Assembly (NCBI RefSeq): GCF_905475465.1
Contig: NC_062236.1
Coordinates: 9,930,001 to 9,994,000 of the forward strand
DNA from: Pieris napi
Taxonomy: Eukaryota > Arthropoda > Insecta > Lepidoptera > Pieridae
Length of the DNA: 64,000 nucleotides
Reading direction: 5' to 3'
Below, in pieces: positions 47,901 through 55,739 of this stretch (position 1 is the stretch's first letter; each line of letters begins with the position of its first letter). The notes under the pieces were generated by a model, which was not told where the DNA came from, did no database searches, and worked only from the letters and a program-made list of their open reading frames with translations. The translations under genes were made by a program, and so were the position numbers.

Positions 47901-50900
47901 AATGTACTAGGATAAGTATTTTACAGCAATAAATGCTATTATATATATAAATATGTTTATTCAACTAGCATTCAATATCAGTTTCTTATCAGAAACAGTT
48001 AAAACCTAAATTTCTATCAAAAAACAAATGTTTATTAATGGCGCTGAATACTTTCTGTTACTATAATTATTAAACGACTGGGAAAAGGTTTCGGCTCGTA
48101 TGCATACGTAAAAGTTCCACTTAATTTTAAGCCGTACCTTCTGGTTATCCTATAATAATGTTAATATTTGGAAGCTTAAGACTATATTGAGTCTTTGCGG
48201 CCCTGCACCAATAAACAATTCCATAGTTCTTGGAAATGTTTAAAACATCTTTCTCATTATAGCTCTGACTCGAATAAGAATCTCACCTGTGGCATATATC
48301 CTATTCGAGGACCTGGCACTCCACTACCAGGGCTTCCTGGTCTTCCACCAAGGACCCATATTTCACCAGAATTCAGTCTTCGTCTGCCCACAATGCATGA
48401 GAGTAGCGTGGTCTTTCCACAACCAGATGCACCAAGTAGACCATAGCTGGAAAATTAAATTAAAATTAATTTATTCATATTGTATATTGACTTACAAGCG
48501 TCAAAATTAAAGTAGCGCTACAAACGCTGGGTTTTGTGATGCTTTTTCTAATAGGCAAGTACTTTTTGGGTTTAAGGTTGCCGGTTTCCTCATGCTGTTT
48601 CCCTTCACCGTAGAAGCAAGTGTAAAATATATATAGTGTTAAATACAGCGCACATAGAAAGTCCATCGGTGCACAGCCGAGGTTCGAACCTACGAGCACA
48701 GGGAGAGTAGCACACTAGACTAGCACAGCTACTAAATTGAAAGGTCTTAATTTACAATTACTGCCAAATCAGGAATGTAGAACGGGACAGAAGAACTGGC
48801 ATGAAACTCTCCGACACTCTATCATTTTTTTAAAGAGTGATTATAAGGAACTGCAATTATTGTGCCAAGCTTCACTTGTGATATCGAATCCAAATGTCAT
48901 AATAAGACAATAACAAACAACAGGGAAACAAAACACGTTAAAAATTGTGTATTACTTAAGTAATATACGAAAATGCTTCTTATAAAAATAGTTTAAGTAA
49001 TTCATGTTGTAAAAAAAAACAATTCTCGCTACTCAATTCTTCTACCGTAAGATGTCGTAAGATCCCTCTAATACCGAGTCGTTAATTTATTCAGACCCTA
49101 CTTAAGGGACCTTCTGTCTTAAGGCTTTACGTAATTAGCTAACCAAAATACATCTTAAATTGACCACATCAATATTACAAATCTTCTGTTTCAAATAAAT
49201 ACATAAATTTGTTCATCGTATGGAACACAATGTATCTATTAAGTAGTAGATGTTATATTAAATTAGATGGTTTATTGTGTCAATCTTATTCAGGCTTCTA
49301 ATTTTATCCACAACGAAGTTATAGGAGGGAGAAAAATTCCTGAACTGCTTCGAGAAAAGCATAGTATGGCCGTGACGCTTTTTTTCTCGACTGTGTGTGA
49401 TATGTAACTATTGTTTGTTATATGATTAAAACAAGTCTACGGAGCCTAAAGGCCACTAACGCAGCCCATGGACACCCATGCGCATCGCTAGACTTTAAGG
49501 CCCTATCCCAGCACGCATTGCTGTGTCAGTGTCTCGGGGTGGACTGCGGTGCGCAGTGGAGAGCTGGAGCACTGATTCACGCCGGCCCGTAATAACAATT
49601 AGTTATGTAAAACATTAAATTAATGTAATTTTATCATTTTTTTTTTGAAATGGATTACTTGGCTTGCGATAAAATATATGGTGTAGATTTGAAAAACATG
49701 TTCTATATATTTTTGTCATAAAATGAATTCAAAGTGTCAAAAGTTGGCTATGTTACGATTTTTTCTATCAAGCGAAGTTATTTAAATTGTGTATCGATCT
49801 TTCAAAATGGATATGTCACCGTAAAATTGTAAAAACCGTTAGATTGTAATCTATCTCGCGAGATTGTAAACTGTCTAAAGATTGTGAACCTCAACGAACT
49901 GCTTACAATTTAACGTATAATTATTCGGTAGATTGTAATCTATCGAAGTGAAACCGTCAAATTACAATCTTAAAATTGTCAACTGTCTGATGGTTGTCCC
50001 TGATTGGTCGGCTTTATAGTAGACTTTATAGTAGTATACGTTAAATTGTAAGCAGTACGCTGAGGTTCACAATCTTTCGACAGTTTATAATCTCGCGAGA
50101 TAGATTACAATCTAACGGTATTTACAATTTTACGTTAACAGATACATAAACTACTCAAATCCACCATATTTTTTTTTAATTCACCCTTCTACAAGAAACG
50201 ATGACGAAACATGGAAAGAAACAATGTACTTATTTGGAGTTTGGCGACCAGATAGGCCCTTAAGAAAGGAGTATGTCTTTTATTCAAAAATTTCTTCCAG
50301 GGAGGAGACGCCGAAGCCACAAGGTGAACTGCTTCTTCTTCTCTTATATGTCTCACTGAATTGGTCGTGTCGTGTCCCAATCTATTCTTATACACTGGTG
50401 CTATAAATCGCTTGCGTTAATGGCCAACCTTTGTCTTCTTAGTTCAGTATTATTAACGAGGAACGTCGATTTTTAATAAGTCATTAATAAAGTCATCAAG
50501 CGTCCTAACCTTGTTGAAAATTAATTAGATTTTTGACATGACATTAATCCATTTTACTTCTGACCACGGAATAATAAATCAACGAGCTATGACGTGTTTT
50601 ATAACGAACGAAAAATATTTAAACTTGTTCGGTATCAAGATTTTAGTTTTTTACTAAATAGATATTTAACAAATTGTCCTTAAAAAACCATTATCTAAGC
50701 TACGTACTTACAATTCGATTTAAAAACAAAAAACTCAAATTTACGTAGATAATGGTTTAAAATTGCAAGATAATTTGAACATAGCAGACATTATAGGAGT
50801 AATATTATTTGTAGGTATAATTTTATTCGTTATACAATTGTTAATTTTAATATTCCTTATATTCGTGGATGTTTTTATTAATATAAATATTATTTAATTA

Positions 50901-51399
50901 TAGAAACTGCCTTGATAAGGCGGCGGTTAATTTCCGTGAAACAGATGATGCCAGCCAATCAAAAAAATCCTTACTACATTGAATTGTTAGTCTGTGTTTT
51001 CAAAACTTTTCTTAGGTGGATTTCTCAATCATGTTAACTCTAAACACAGCCGGGCTATCGTTATAGCTTAGTCAATGTATTATGCGGTTATTTCTTATTT
51101 AGCATTTTATAATATCCTAAAACATAACTAAACACAATTATTTTTAACACTTACATGGCACCTTTAGCAACTGTCATATTTAATCCGTCCAAAATGACGT
51201 TTGGATTTTTCGCAGGCCCATATTTCTTGTGCGCCCGTCTGACGCAGATCGCCTGCTTCTTTCTAGAAGATAATGTAGACTTCTGCGGCTTCAGCATTCT
51301 ATTTCTGCGCATAGCTAATTCATCATCAATGGTGCTGGGCTTCTGCTCCCGTACATCTTCCATAGATATGGTGGCACCTTCATTGTCGTAGGCCGGCAT
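20719..51399 (-). CDS. ABC half-transporter, insect ABCH / ABCG23-like type, fifteen coding exons
   Basis: A membrane ATPase that presumably exports lipids or other hydrophobic substrates; the substrate is unknown. The coding exons, 5' to 3', are 51399-51155, 48446-48287, 44005-43869, 43086-42961, 42184-42091, 40893-40708, 39922-39684, 39502-39259, 37199-37022, 28118-28003, 26110-26040, 24949-24852, 23811-23644, 21501-21394 and 20912-20719. Joined they give 787 aa in one frame. The N-terminal nucleotide-binding domain has Walker A GASGCGKT (87-94), a Q-loop at Gln135, signature LSGGQ (186-190), Walker B LLILDEP (206-212) and the H-loop His244. After a linker, TM1 is at about 397-422. A large glycosylation-site-rich extracellular domain runs to about 590, then five more TM helices. 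NBD-first order with a long TM1-TM2 ectodomain fits ABCH, known only from arthropods and a few other animals. Several insect orthologues are labelled 'ABC transporter G family member 23'. Confidence 0.93.
20913..21393 (-). other. ABCH intron 14
   Basis: A 481 bp GT-AG intron with no identifiable element. A TTTTTTTCAA.. block is doubled near 21015 and 21046. Confidence 0.7.
21394..21501 (-). CDS. ABCH exon 14: TM4-TM5 region
   Basis: Encodes FVVSCVCDTERTATYLALGS then FLPMMLLCGIIWPVEG. The FLP..LLCGIIWP.EGM element is a conserved signature of ABC2-type membrane domains. Phase 1 in and out. Confidence 0.93.
21655..22270 (+). mobile_element. LINE-like 3' end with upstream repeat sequence
   Basis: The segment 21976-22270 includes GCCTCCTGCTGATAGAGGAC, AAGAGTGGCGGAGA, CATAAGTGTACATTGTG and a TTTTGACTTTGACTT tail. 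It is a recurrent insect LINE 3' end, with relatives at 45138 (-), 51985 (+), 53395 (-) and 63465 (+). The preceding 21655-21975 reads as an uninterrupted but uncharacterised ORF rich in Pro and Arg. I take it as part of the repeat. Lies in ABCH intron 13. Confidence 0.6.
23644..23811 (-). CDS. ABCH exon 13: TM3-TM4 region
   Basis: Encodes TEILFSHVIVQMLVMIFQTA, MVLIVGFVIFGLTL and GWVIVLTLINGLCGMTFG, two hydrophobic helices and a short loop. Phase 1 in and out. Confidence 0.93.
24075..24200 (+). mobile_element. LINE 3' end, truncated
   Basis: Encodes GDPRAKAFLAQQISIAIQ, then a stop before GNA. Same family as 10427 and 62874. Lies in ABCH intron 12. Confidence 0.7.
24852..24949 (-). CDS. ABCH exon 12: TM2
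   Basis: Encodes IIFFLAVALTSGSML, then AERNDGILERSLVSGITG. The ERN.G.LER..V.G.T loop is typical of ABCH/ABCA-like membrane domains. Phase 2 in, phase 1 out. Confidence 0.94.
25133..25503 (+). mobile_element. Helitron-type element
   Basis: Starts TCTAATATATAAAATTCTCG and ends GCGGGTCAGCTAGT. An inverted relative is at 45688-46021. Lies in ABCH intron 11. Confidence 0.6.
26040..26110 (-). CDS. ABCH exon 11: ectodomain end into TM2
   Basis: Encodes FHNPIYGLEVPNFTDFAGPG then VILT. NP.YG and DF..PG are conserved before TM2; NFT is a possible glycan site. A 71 nt exon; phase 0 in, phase 2 out. Confidence 0.93.
26265..26515 (+). mobile_element. LINE 3' end (RTE-like tail)
   Basis: Frames read KTGSKKWADDKKRIGGTTW and then WKKP.., the 'RW.DDI.K..G..W' C-terminal motif of RTE-like ORFs, with frameshifts. 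It ends in GTGTAATAAAGGCTTAATAA repeats. Lies in ABCH intron 10. Confidence 0.6.
27115..27290 (+). mobile_element. Degraded LINE C-terminal fragment
   Basis: A short stretch that reads RTMDRPSSTKAGDRKSW or, with one shift, the RWTDQVV..GDR.SW pattern of LINE tails. Weak. Lies in ABCH intron 10. Confidence 0.35.
27690..27945 (-). repeat. tRNA-derived SINE, second family
   Basis: On the - strand it begins TGGTCTAGTGGTTAGTGCCC (box A) and contains GGGTTCGATCCACGGC (box B). It then runs into a non-tRNA body rich in TATGTATATCC. Distinct from family 1. It ends close to ABCH exon 10. Confidence 0.75.
28003..28118 (-). CDS. ABCH exon 10: ectodomain segment
   Basis: Encodes DKQVEWMLLRDIQLAFMEAT, then CNLPKRMLSIPVT. 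The donor ACT|GTAATT keeps phase 0 and joins IPVT to FHNPIYG. A GT 6 nt earlier in the transcript would also keep frame but drop V-T, so the exact boundary is slightly uncertain. Confidence 0.88.
29890..30330. repeat. Diverged GAAGT-type repeat
   Basis: Left block TTTTTTGAAGTGAAACCTCT and right block CAAAGAAGTTTCACTTCTGA, followed by TACGCACGCAC, match the edges of the element at 12408-12940 in order and orientation. The interior is diverged. Confidence 0.5.
31396..33324 (+). mobile_element. Long-inverted-arm DNA element with a decayed, once-spliced ORF
   Basis: Arms 31396-31898 and 32821-33324 are inverted and almost identical, from CAAGATCCCAGGGCCGCC inward to the TTCAAGTAATTTTCATGG block. 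Each arm encodes the same 71-residue open frame except one residue. Each also repeats an ACATATATAAAAAT..AGAATTTACGTGAAGT unit twice. The 0.9 kb centre holds a + strand ORF in three frames: MKSTNKAFHRFGTLDF (31955 on), then SDINEEFNR..LPPCKSEV, then NNGWTLQDGKYDFHWFDGDQ. A clear GTAAAT...TTTTACAG intron precedes an acidic tail EEENKDNADDDDHDL. I recognise the ORF only as a type recurring in insect repeats and cannot name its family. Frameshifts make it inactive. Confidence 0.8.
33970..34126 (-). repeat. tRNA-derived SINE fragment (family 1)
   Basis: Reverse copy from the 'gtgatcagcc' block to the box A region (GAATTAGCGCGCGACTGT). Heavily diverged. Confidence 0.65.
35905..36000 (-). mobile_element. 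LINE 3' tail fragment (WNQLP family)
   Basis: AGAGGCAAACGGGCAGGAGG then the 'cacttgatgttaagtgataccaccgccca' segment, cut off at GTGCGTTGCCG. Confidence 0.7.
36601..36894. repeat. Palindromic unit made of LINE-tail sequence
   Basis: TTATCGGACGTCA at the left is mirrored by TGACGTCCGATAA at the right. About 90 bp on each side match in reverse, including the CCGTATCACCTCGACGT start of the WNQLP LINE tail. The + arm is about 36633-36700 and the longer - arm about 36700-36862. Confidence 0.75.
37022..37199 (-). CDS. ABCH exon 9: ectodomain
   Basis: Encodes IYYPNEVVAMSKAERGAARA, VLVFPANFSTSLQERM and the segment SSEITVHMDDTG. YY.NE..A...A.RG.A...L.FP.NFS matches the conserved ectodomain of ABCH/ABCA-type membrane domains. 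Phase 0 in, phase 1 out. Confidence 0.93.
37200..39258 (-). other. ABCH intron 8
   Basis: 2.06 kb. Only the SINE at 39030-39241 is recognisable; the rest is AT-rich and featureless. Confidence 0.7.
39030..39241 (-). repeat. tRNA-derived SINE (family 1) next to a splice donor
   Basis: Reverse copy with box-B-like GGTTCGATCCCCGGCTGTGC (minus sense) and the 'cgtgaggaaaccg' and 'cagaaagtccattggtg' blocks. Its 5' end lies 17 bp from the exon 8 boundary (39259). Confidence 0.85.
39259..39502 (-). CDS. ABCH exon 8: TM1 and start of ectodomain
   Basis: Encodes LLAFIIGLPLSQMILFCLAI (TM1), then GHYPVGLPIAVVNYEL, NNTNVPC and NLTRFSCQYLDFLSKRQ. Four cysteines and two N-glycosylation sequons lie after TM1, so this part is extracellular. 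Phase 2 in, phase 0 out; donor TTG|GTAAGA. Confidence 0.93.
39684..39922 (-). CDS. ABCH exon 7: linker to TM1
   Basis: Encodes an acidic linker DPTAIDVEDEIGEISGEFGD, then RMKPMSWHHMRALIWKNFWS and LFRNFG, the amphipathic elbow before TM1. Phase 0 in, phase 2 out. Confidence 0.92.
40708..40893 (-). CDS. ABCH exon 6: end of nucleotide-binding domain
   Basis: Encodes IGLMRGGRFLAEESPTELIR, then SLEDVFLKLSVLQNMGKRRR. The MR.G...AE.SP..L...Y....LED.FL..S block is typical of the NBD C-terminus. Phase 0 in and out (62 codons). Confidence 0.94.
40894..42090 (-). other. ABCH intron 5
   Basis: 1.2 kb, AT-rich, with no recognisable element. Confidence 0.65.
42091..42184 (-). CDS. ABCH exon 5: H-loop
   Basis: Encodes IWDHLVEITKGGRTTAIITT, then HYIDETKQANM. 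His244 is the switch histidine. Phase 2 in, phase 0 out. Confidence 0.95.
42523..42618 (-). pseudogene. Truncated 5S rRNA copy
   Basis: Read on the - strand: TACACCGGTTCTCGTCCGAT, then AAGTTAAGCAACGTCGGGTG, GTACTTGGATGGGTGACCGC and CTGGGAACACCTCGTGAT. This is the 3' part of arthropod 5S rRNA with its internal control region, followed by ATTGGC and a T run (Pol III terminator). About the first 24 nt are missing, so it should not make mature 5S. It lies inside ABCH intron 4, same strand as the gene. Confidence 0.9.
42961..43086 (-). CDS. ABCH exon 4: ABC signature and Walker B
   Basis: Encodes QVKNLSGGQQRRVSLSAALL, then HEPELLILDEPTVGLDPVLR. Signature LSGGQ, Walker B LLILDE with catalytic Glu211, and the D-loop GLDP are all intact. 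Phase 2 in and out. Confidence 0.97.
43521..43571. repeat. First copy of an exact 51 bp direct duplication
   Basis: Identical to 43809-43859. It begins TTAAATTGTACATCAGTGTC and ends TTATAGAAGTA. It flanks the Helitron-like insert on the left. Confidence 0.95.
43572..43808 (-). mobile_element. Helitron-type insertion between duplicated 51 bp flanks
   Basis: On the - strand it begins with CCGGTTTGCTAG (like the 3' end of other Helitrons here). It continues with TCTTTATATATATAATTCTT and ends GTCGGGTCCACTAG. This suggests a Helitron joined behind the tail of another. Contains the widely repeated GACTGGACCGATTTTGATGA segment. Confidence 0.7.
43869..44005 (-). CDS. ABCH exon 3: helical domain of the NBD
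   Basis: Encodes EIALFGEFSIRETMIYFGWI, then TTKEVEERIDFLVDLLQLPN. It follows the Q-loop (MPQ|EIALF). Phase 0 in, phase 2 out; donor CACG|GTCAGT. Confidence 0.94.
45138..45330 (-). mobile_element. LINE-like 3' end, truncated
   Basis: Reverse copy of the family at 21976: AAAATAACTTTATTCATATA, CACTTATGAACGTCA and the 'accagttcgcaagtcaaggg' block. Confidence 0.65.
45688..46021 (-). mobile_element. Helitron-type element
   Basis: On the - strand from TCTAATATATAAAATTCCCG to GCTCGGTCAGCTAGT; inverted relative of 25133-25503. Shares the CACAATGTTCGTTTCCATAC segment. Confidence 0.65.
47010..47517. mobile_element. Relative of the 31.4-33.3 kb inverted-arm element
   Basis: Outer inverted repeats include AGACACAACTTATTTTCTAA and CATAGAACCTTCGGTTC on the left, with their exact mirror on the right ending CTCTGGGATCTTG. 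The interior holds ATATATAAAAATCAG units and blocks like those in the arms of the larger element (AAAGCTTCTGAC, CACCTGGTACCTG). No ORF of note. Confidence 0.7.
47640..47850 (+). mobile_element. Degraded LINE C-terminal fragment
   Basis: Frames give FGHIMREDKDKSTKKG, then KRWEDD and a RPMSKDKL tail, matching the 'GHIMR..RW..DI...G' end of RTE-like ORFs with several stops. Confidence 0.5.
48287..48446 (-). CDS. ABCH exon 2: Walker A and Q-loop
   Basis: Encodes YGLLGASGCGKTTLLSCIVG, then RRLNSGEIWVLGGRPGSPGS and GPRIGYMPQ. Walker A residues G87-T94 and Gln135 are intact. Phase 2 in, phase 0 out; donor CAG|GTGAGA. Confidence 0.97.
48450..48900 (-). mobile_element. LINE-like 3' end interrupted by a SINE
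   Basis: 48450-48505 (TTAATTTATTCATATTGTAT.. TTACAAGCGTC) and 48728-48900 (TTACTGCCAAATCAGGAATG, AACTCTCCGACAC) look like two parts of one LINE tail. A minus-strand SINE at about 48512-48727 (CATCGGTGCACAGCCGAGG) lies between them. Confidence 0.55.
49814..50140. mobile_element. MITE with about 100 bp inverted repeats
   Basis: CGTAAAATTGTAAA..CCGTTAGATTGTAATCTATC on the left mirrors the right end over about 100 bp with few mismatches. GATA flanks both ends (49810-49813, 50141-50144), a possible 4 bp target duplication. The arms themselves are full of short palindromes (AGATTGTAATCT, CTCGCGAG). Lies in ABCH intron 1. Confidence 0.85.
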
Positions 51400-51403
51400 T
51401 TTT
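51155..51403 (-). CDS. ABCH exon 1 (first coding exon)
   Basis: Coding starts at the ATG 51399-51397: MPAYDNEGATISMEDV, then KKQAICVRRAHKKYGPAKN and VILDGLNMTVAKGAM. The NBD begins at AICVRRAHKKYG. An acceptor TTTTCTTTTTCAG ends 4 nt before the ATG, so an untranslated exon must lie upstream. Phase 2 out; donor CCAT|GTAAGT. Confidence 0.92.
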
Positions 51404-51431
51404 CTGAAAAAGAAAAAGGTTTACTAAATCT

Positions 51432-51800
51432 TAATATATATAAATTACGTGTCACGTTGTTTGTCCGCTATGGACTCCTAAACTACCGAACCGATATCAA
51501 TGAAATTTGCACACCGTGTGCAGTTTGATCTAACTTAAAAGATAGGATAGCTAACATCTCAATTTATACCTGCAATATTATTTTATTGCAAAATATTTGT
51601 TTATTATTTAATAGTCACAATTCTAACAGATGCCGCTGTGTTGAAAGTACCAACGTTTCACATAAGCTAAAATTTAATGGTATAACCAATAAAGCATGGT
51701 GGTCCCCATGACTGGTGTTCTCCTACCGTTTCCCTTGAATAGTTTGCTACTATGTAATATAACAAAAACCTTAGCCACAGCAACGCTTGGCCGGTCCGCT
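51432..51800 (+). mobile_element. Helitron-type element
   Basis: From TCTTAATATATATAAATTAC to CAACGCTTGGCCGGTCCGCT. Typical segments: TATGGACTCCTAAACTACCG. The 3' CTAG(T) is altered to CTAATT. Confidence 0.5.
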
Positions 51801-51839
51801 AATTATAAATATATGTTTTTATAAATGTGATGACGTCAC

Positions 51840-51986
51840 TCCTATACTTCATGTCTATCTGCGCATTTAACATTCCCTCGTATGGAAAACATCGTGAGAC
51901 CCAACGTCGACGGTGTGTGTCAAGGCACAGAAGGCTGATAACTTTCTTGTCTATTAAAAAAAGAAATTTATCTTGAAACAGATATA
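51840..51986 (+). repeat. tRNA-derived SINE fragment (family 1)
   Basis: Body only: CTGCGCATTTAACATTCCCT, GTCGACGGTGTGTGTCAAGG and a tail AAACAGATA. Confidence 0.6.
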
Positions 51987-52200
51987 TTGTTTGCTCCTAT
52001 TTCACCATGCCTCCTGCTGATCGAGGACAAATCTTTGTTTTTAATTTATTTTATTATTATTAATTAACTATTTATTACTTAAGATGTCCTCTGGAACATA
52101 GTGTAATAGTTGCAGCTCCATATAAACAGCGATTTAAAAGAGTGGCGGAGAGTTTATTTCTATGTCTTTTAAAAGTAATAAATAATGCAAAAAATACCAT
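51985..52200 (+). mobile_element. LINE-like 3' end, truncated
   Basis: Shares CCTCCTGCTGATCGAGGACA, TAATAGTTGCAGCTCC and AAGAGTGGCGGAGAG with the copy at 21976. Confidence 0.65.
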
Positions 52201-52345
52201 TTCTTATTAATTTATAATAATCAAATAACTTAGACAAAGCCGTATTTTATAGTATCATTAACAAGTATTCATACACGTTTTATTAAATCTCGTGAGAAAC
52301 TGGTTTTAATACGAGTTAAAGGATCACGGTGGGGAAATCACATTA

Positions 52346-52405
52346 TACGTCAACCTGACGTCAGTGTGACGTCTTTAGTTTGAAGTTCTTTAATTAGTGA
52401 CGTCA
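52346..52405. promoter_or_regulatory. Cluster of CRE/ATF-like sites
   Basis: Within 60 bp: TACGTCA (52346-52352), TGACGTCA (52356-52363), TGACGTCT (52367-52374) and TGACGTCA (52398-52405). It is about 1 kb upstream of the ABCH start codon. Function is inferred from motif density only. Confidence 0.4.
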
Positions 52406-52920
52406 AATTCACAAATAAAATGTTATTTTTCTTTCAAGTATATTTTATAATGAGAAGTGTCAGATGATATATATGTTAAATCGTTTCTCCAATATCGCAT
52501 GATTGCCTGTTGTTTCTGAATGAAATAAGTTTATCTTAACTCCCCTCCCCCAATGGGGCCTTGGACAGACACATCACACTGTAAATTCGTATAGCGATAC
52601 CGGTTCAAAGAACAAATTGCGACATCAGCGCTACTGATATTGAGATAACTACATAAAGCTTGCATAAAAAAAGGTCGGGATTGGAATCATATTCAAAGTT
52701 ACAGAGTATGAGCGCTGTTTGCATTTGTTTTAACAAAAATACTTTGCTGTAAAGAAGCTAATCCTTCGAAACCGGAACAAGTTATATTGGAAATTAAATA
52801 GCTTAAAATAGTTTATATACTAAATTATTCCTCGTCAATGGAACGCGACTTACACGCTCATGGCTAAGTGCCTATCACCAAAGTTCGGAGTAATACATAA
52901 TATGATATAGATATTGTTCA

Positions 52921-53160
52921 TCTACCTATATATGTATATAAAAATGTTATGTTAGTGTGTACGCTTGCGCGTGTGTATTTTAGCATGATATATAATCCGC
53001 ATCAAGGATTGTTTTTATCTATTTTTTTATCATTTTTTTTTATTTTTTCATATTTTTTTCCACATGTATTGCAAAATTAAACTTATATGAAATGTTTTGT
53101 TTCTCATTTCTCAACCATTCAATCACAATTTGCCAGCGAAGCGTGGCAGGGAACAGCTAG
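52921..53160 (+). mobile_element. Helitron-type element
   Basis: Starts TCTACCTATATATGTATATA and ends GGCAGGGAACAGCTAG followed by T. Confidence 0.6.
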
Positions 53161-53394
53161 TATATAATATAATCTAAATTTAAAAACGTATTGTGAACGT
53201 GTTAAACAAGAAGAACAGCATAAATGTATGAGTAATACACGCAGCCTTTTAATATTTATAGTAAATTATTTTCCTACATTATTTATGAAGCGAGGCTAAG
53301 CCACCCGGAAAGAGGCATTCCGGAAATGAGAAGAAAATTAAGTATCCTAGCTTTTACAAAATCTGTTTGCGTTTTAATATTAGAACGCGCCGAG

Positions 53395-53620
53395 AGTTGC
53401 ATGTCCTAAATAAAATGAAAATCTATTTCCTTTATTAGGTACTTCATAAGTGTAATAGGCAGAAAAAAATATGTCTCTAAAATATTTACTACCAGTTCTT
53501 AAATCAAGCACGTAGAACGGACGAGATTTCTTGCCAGTCGGCAAGATACGCTCCGTCATTCTTTTAAATCGCCAAAGTTTTTTTACAAAATGTTTGTAAG
53601 CAACCATTAAACCATGCTCC
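53395..53620 (-). mobile_element. LINE-like 3' end, truncated
   Basis: Reverse copy with CTACCAGTTCTTAAATCAAG, GTAGAACGGACGAGATTTCT and CGTCATTCTTTTAAATCGCC. Confidence 0.6.
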
Positions 53621-55739
53621 TTATCACTAAACGCTTTTATTTATGTACTTATTTTTAAAAGCCATGTTTGGTTTAGCCGTAAATCGAACCCGAGTCGAAA
53701 CACTGATTGTGTTGTAGGTTTCGCATTTATTTAGATATCGTTGTAACCACTACGGAAGTGTTCTGTCTACAACGAATTAAGAAACATTTTGGAACATATC
53801 TATTGGATTTCAAATAATGCATTATTAATAATTTCATAACAGTAATTATTCACTTTGTGAAGCTGATGTTTATTTGCGTAATGTGTTGGAATACATTATA
53901 GTAATGGCTTTTAATTTGCACATCGTTCTTTTCGCAGTAGCTATTATGATTTACAATGTGCAATATCTATGAACGTCAACAATTGATCATCAAAATTTTT
54001 TATATTATTTATTGACAAAAAAAAAATCTTATTTGCTTAGTAATAATAACATTCGTTCTTGATAATAATATTTTTTCACATTACTTGTTACTGTCATACA
54101 TACATAATACACATTTACTGTCAAACTATTATATCATAAGAGTGTTAACAACCTGTCAATCTCAAATACCACGAAGTTCCCCACAGACTAAAAATATTGA
54201 TTACGAAAAATCACACTACAACACAACTCACACCCACAGCCTATTATACTCTGAGAGACAGTAAATTGTTTGATCATCCAAATATCGGCTTAATATGTTT
54301 CATAAGCAGGTAATTCGCTACTTTAAATTACAGATTACAAAATCTTACATGTAAGCAAAAAATGGTAATGACTAAGAAAAACTTTAGTTAAGCAAGATTA
54401 ACATAATAACGTGACTTCAAATTTTCTTATAACACGATTTTTATAGACAAAAAATTCCTTGTTGTTTCTGTTATAAGTTTGAATTTACATTTATGTAATT
54501 ATCTTTTTGGCTAGTGTTAATTACCTCATACCTAGGTGGTTTTTGCCCTATAAAAAATTGAGAATTTTACGTAATGAGATACGTCAAACATGTGAGTCAT
54601 TACCATTATTTCGTAATCGTATCATTCAAAGACAGTATAAGACAGTTATAAAAATACTAATGAATTATACGATCGTAATAATAACTTTATAGAGAAAAAG
54701 GCAGAAATCACCCAACAACAAGGACTTAAACATGTGAAATAGATTGGTGATGAACATTAAACATGCTACGCTTAGTCCAAAGACAATTAAATACTAATAT
54801 AATAAAGAGGAAAGATTTTTATATGTTTATAACAAATAAAGTCTAACTATTCGAACCATTAAAAAAATTCACCATTAGAATGCTTTCATCCCTACTTAGG
54901 GATCGTTTAGTATCGTTACGTTTTAACTAAACAGAACCAAGGACATCTACGAAACAGTGAGTATGAAACTAATATATACTTCATGGAATTAACCTTCTGT
55001 TAAGCAGCAATATTGATTATTTAAGTAATAAAGCGCGCATAGGAACTCATTAGTGATTGTCTTCGAAAACAATGCGTCATTTAAACCCAGCAAAAACATT
55101 TGTTTGTTCGACCTTACTGACCCATTGTTTACAAGGAAATACAACTGAAAGCAATAACAACTAGTAAGGGCAAAAAATTCAGCTCCAGTATTCTACGAAA
55201 TACACGAGCATTTATTTATAAATTTCCCGATGTAATTTGTGGGAAGACTGTCACCTCAACTGTTGTCAATTGAAATATTTCGACAACAGTCCTCCGTGGT
55301 GTCGTCTGTGGTGCTAGAGTATGACGTATAACTTATGGAATTCATACATTTGATTATGTTACAAGTACTAATTAAAACTTGCCGCGTGATTAAATCATCA
55401 TACTTTATTGTGTCTTACGAAATCGTGGGACACCTGTTTGTACAACAAAATTTTGACGCAACACAGATTTAGCAATAATGGCAAATCAAACTAACTAACT
55501 GTATTAACGTTTTTGATTTGACTGATTTGACTTTGACGTGGTAAATTAATAAGCTCTGTGACATACAATAATAATGACAGCTGACAGTAACGCCATTTCA
55601 GTTAATGTCAACTATCATTATCACTTCTTATATTGATATAATAAATTATTCGTAGATAAGAACAAATTTAAAAAAAACTACTCGGTTTCCGAAACCCACG
55701 CAACATTTACAAGGTCAAAGCATCTTGGGTATACAAAAA

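Larger units (their letters stand above)
44006..48286 (-). other. ABCH intron 2, 4.3 kb
   Basis: Holds a LINE 3' end (45138-45330), an inverted Helitron (45688-46021), an uncharacterised 107-codon ORF (about 46242), a TIR element (47010-47517) and a LINE fragment (47640-47850). 44010-45130 shows nothing recognisable. Confidence 0.7.
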
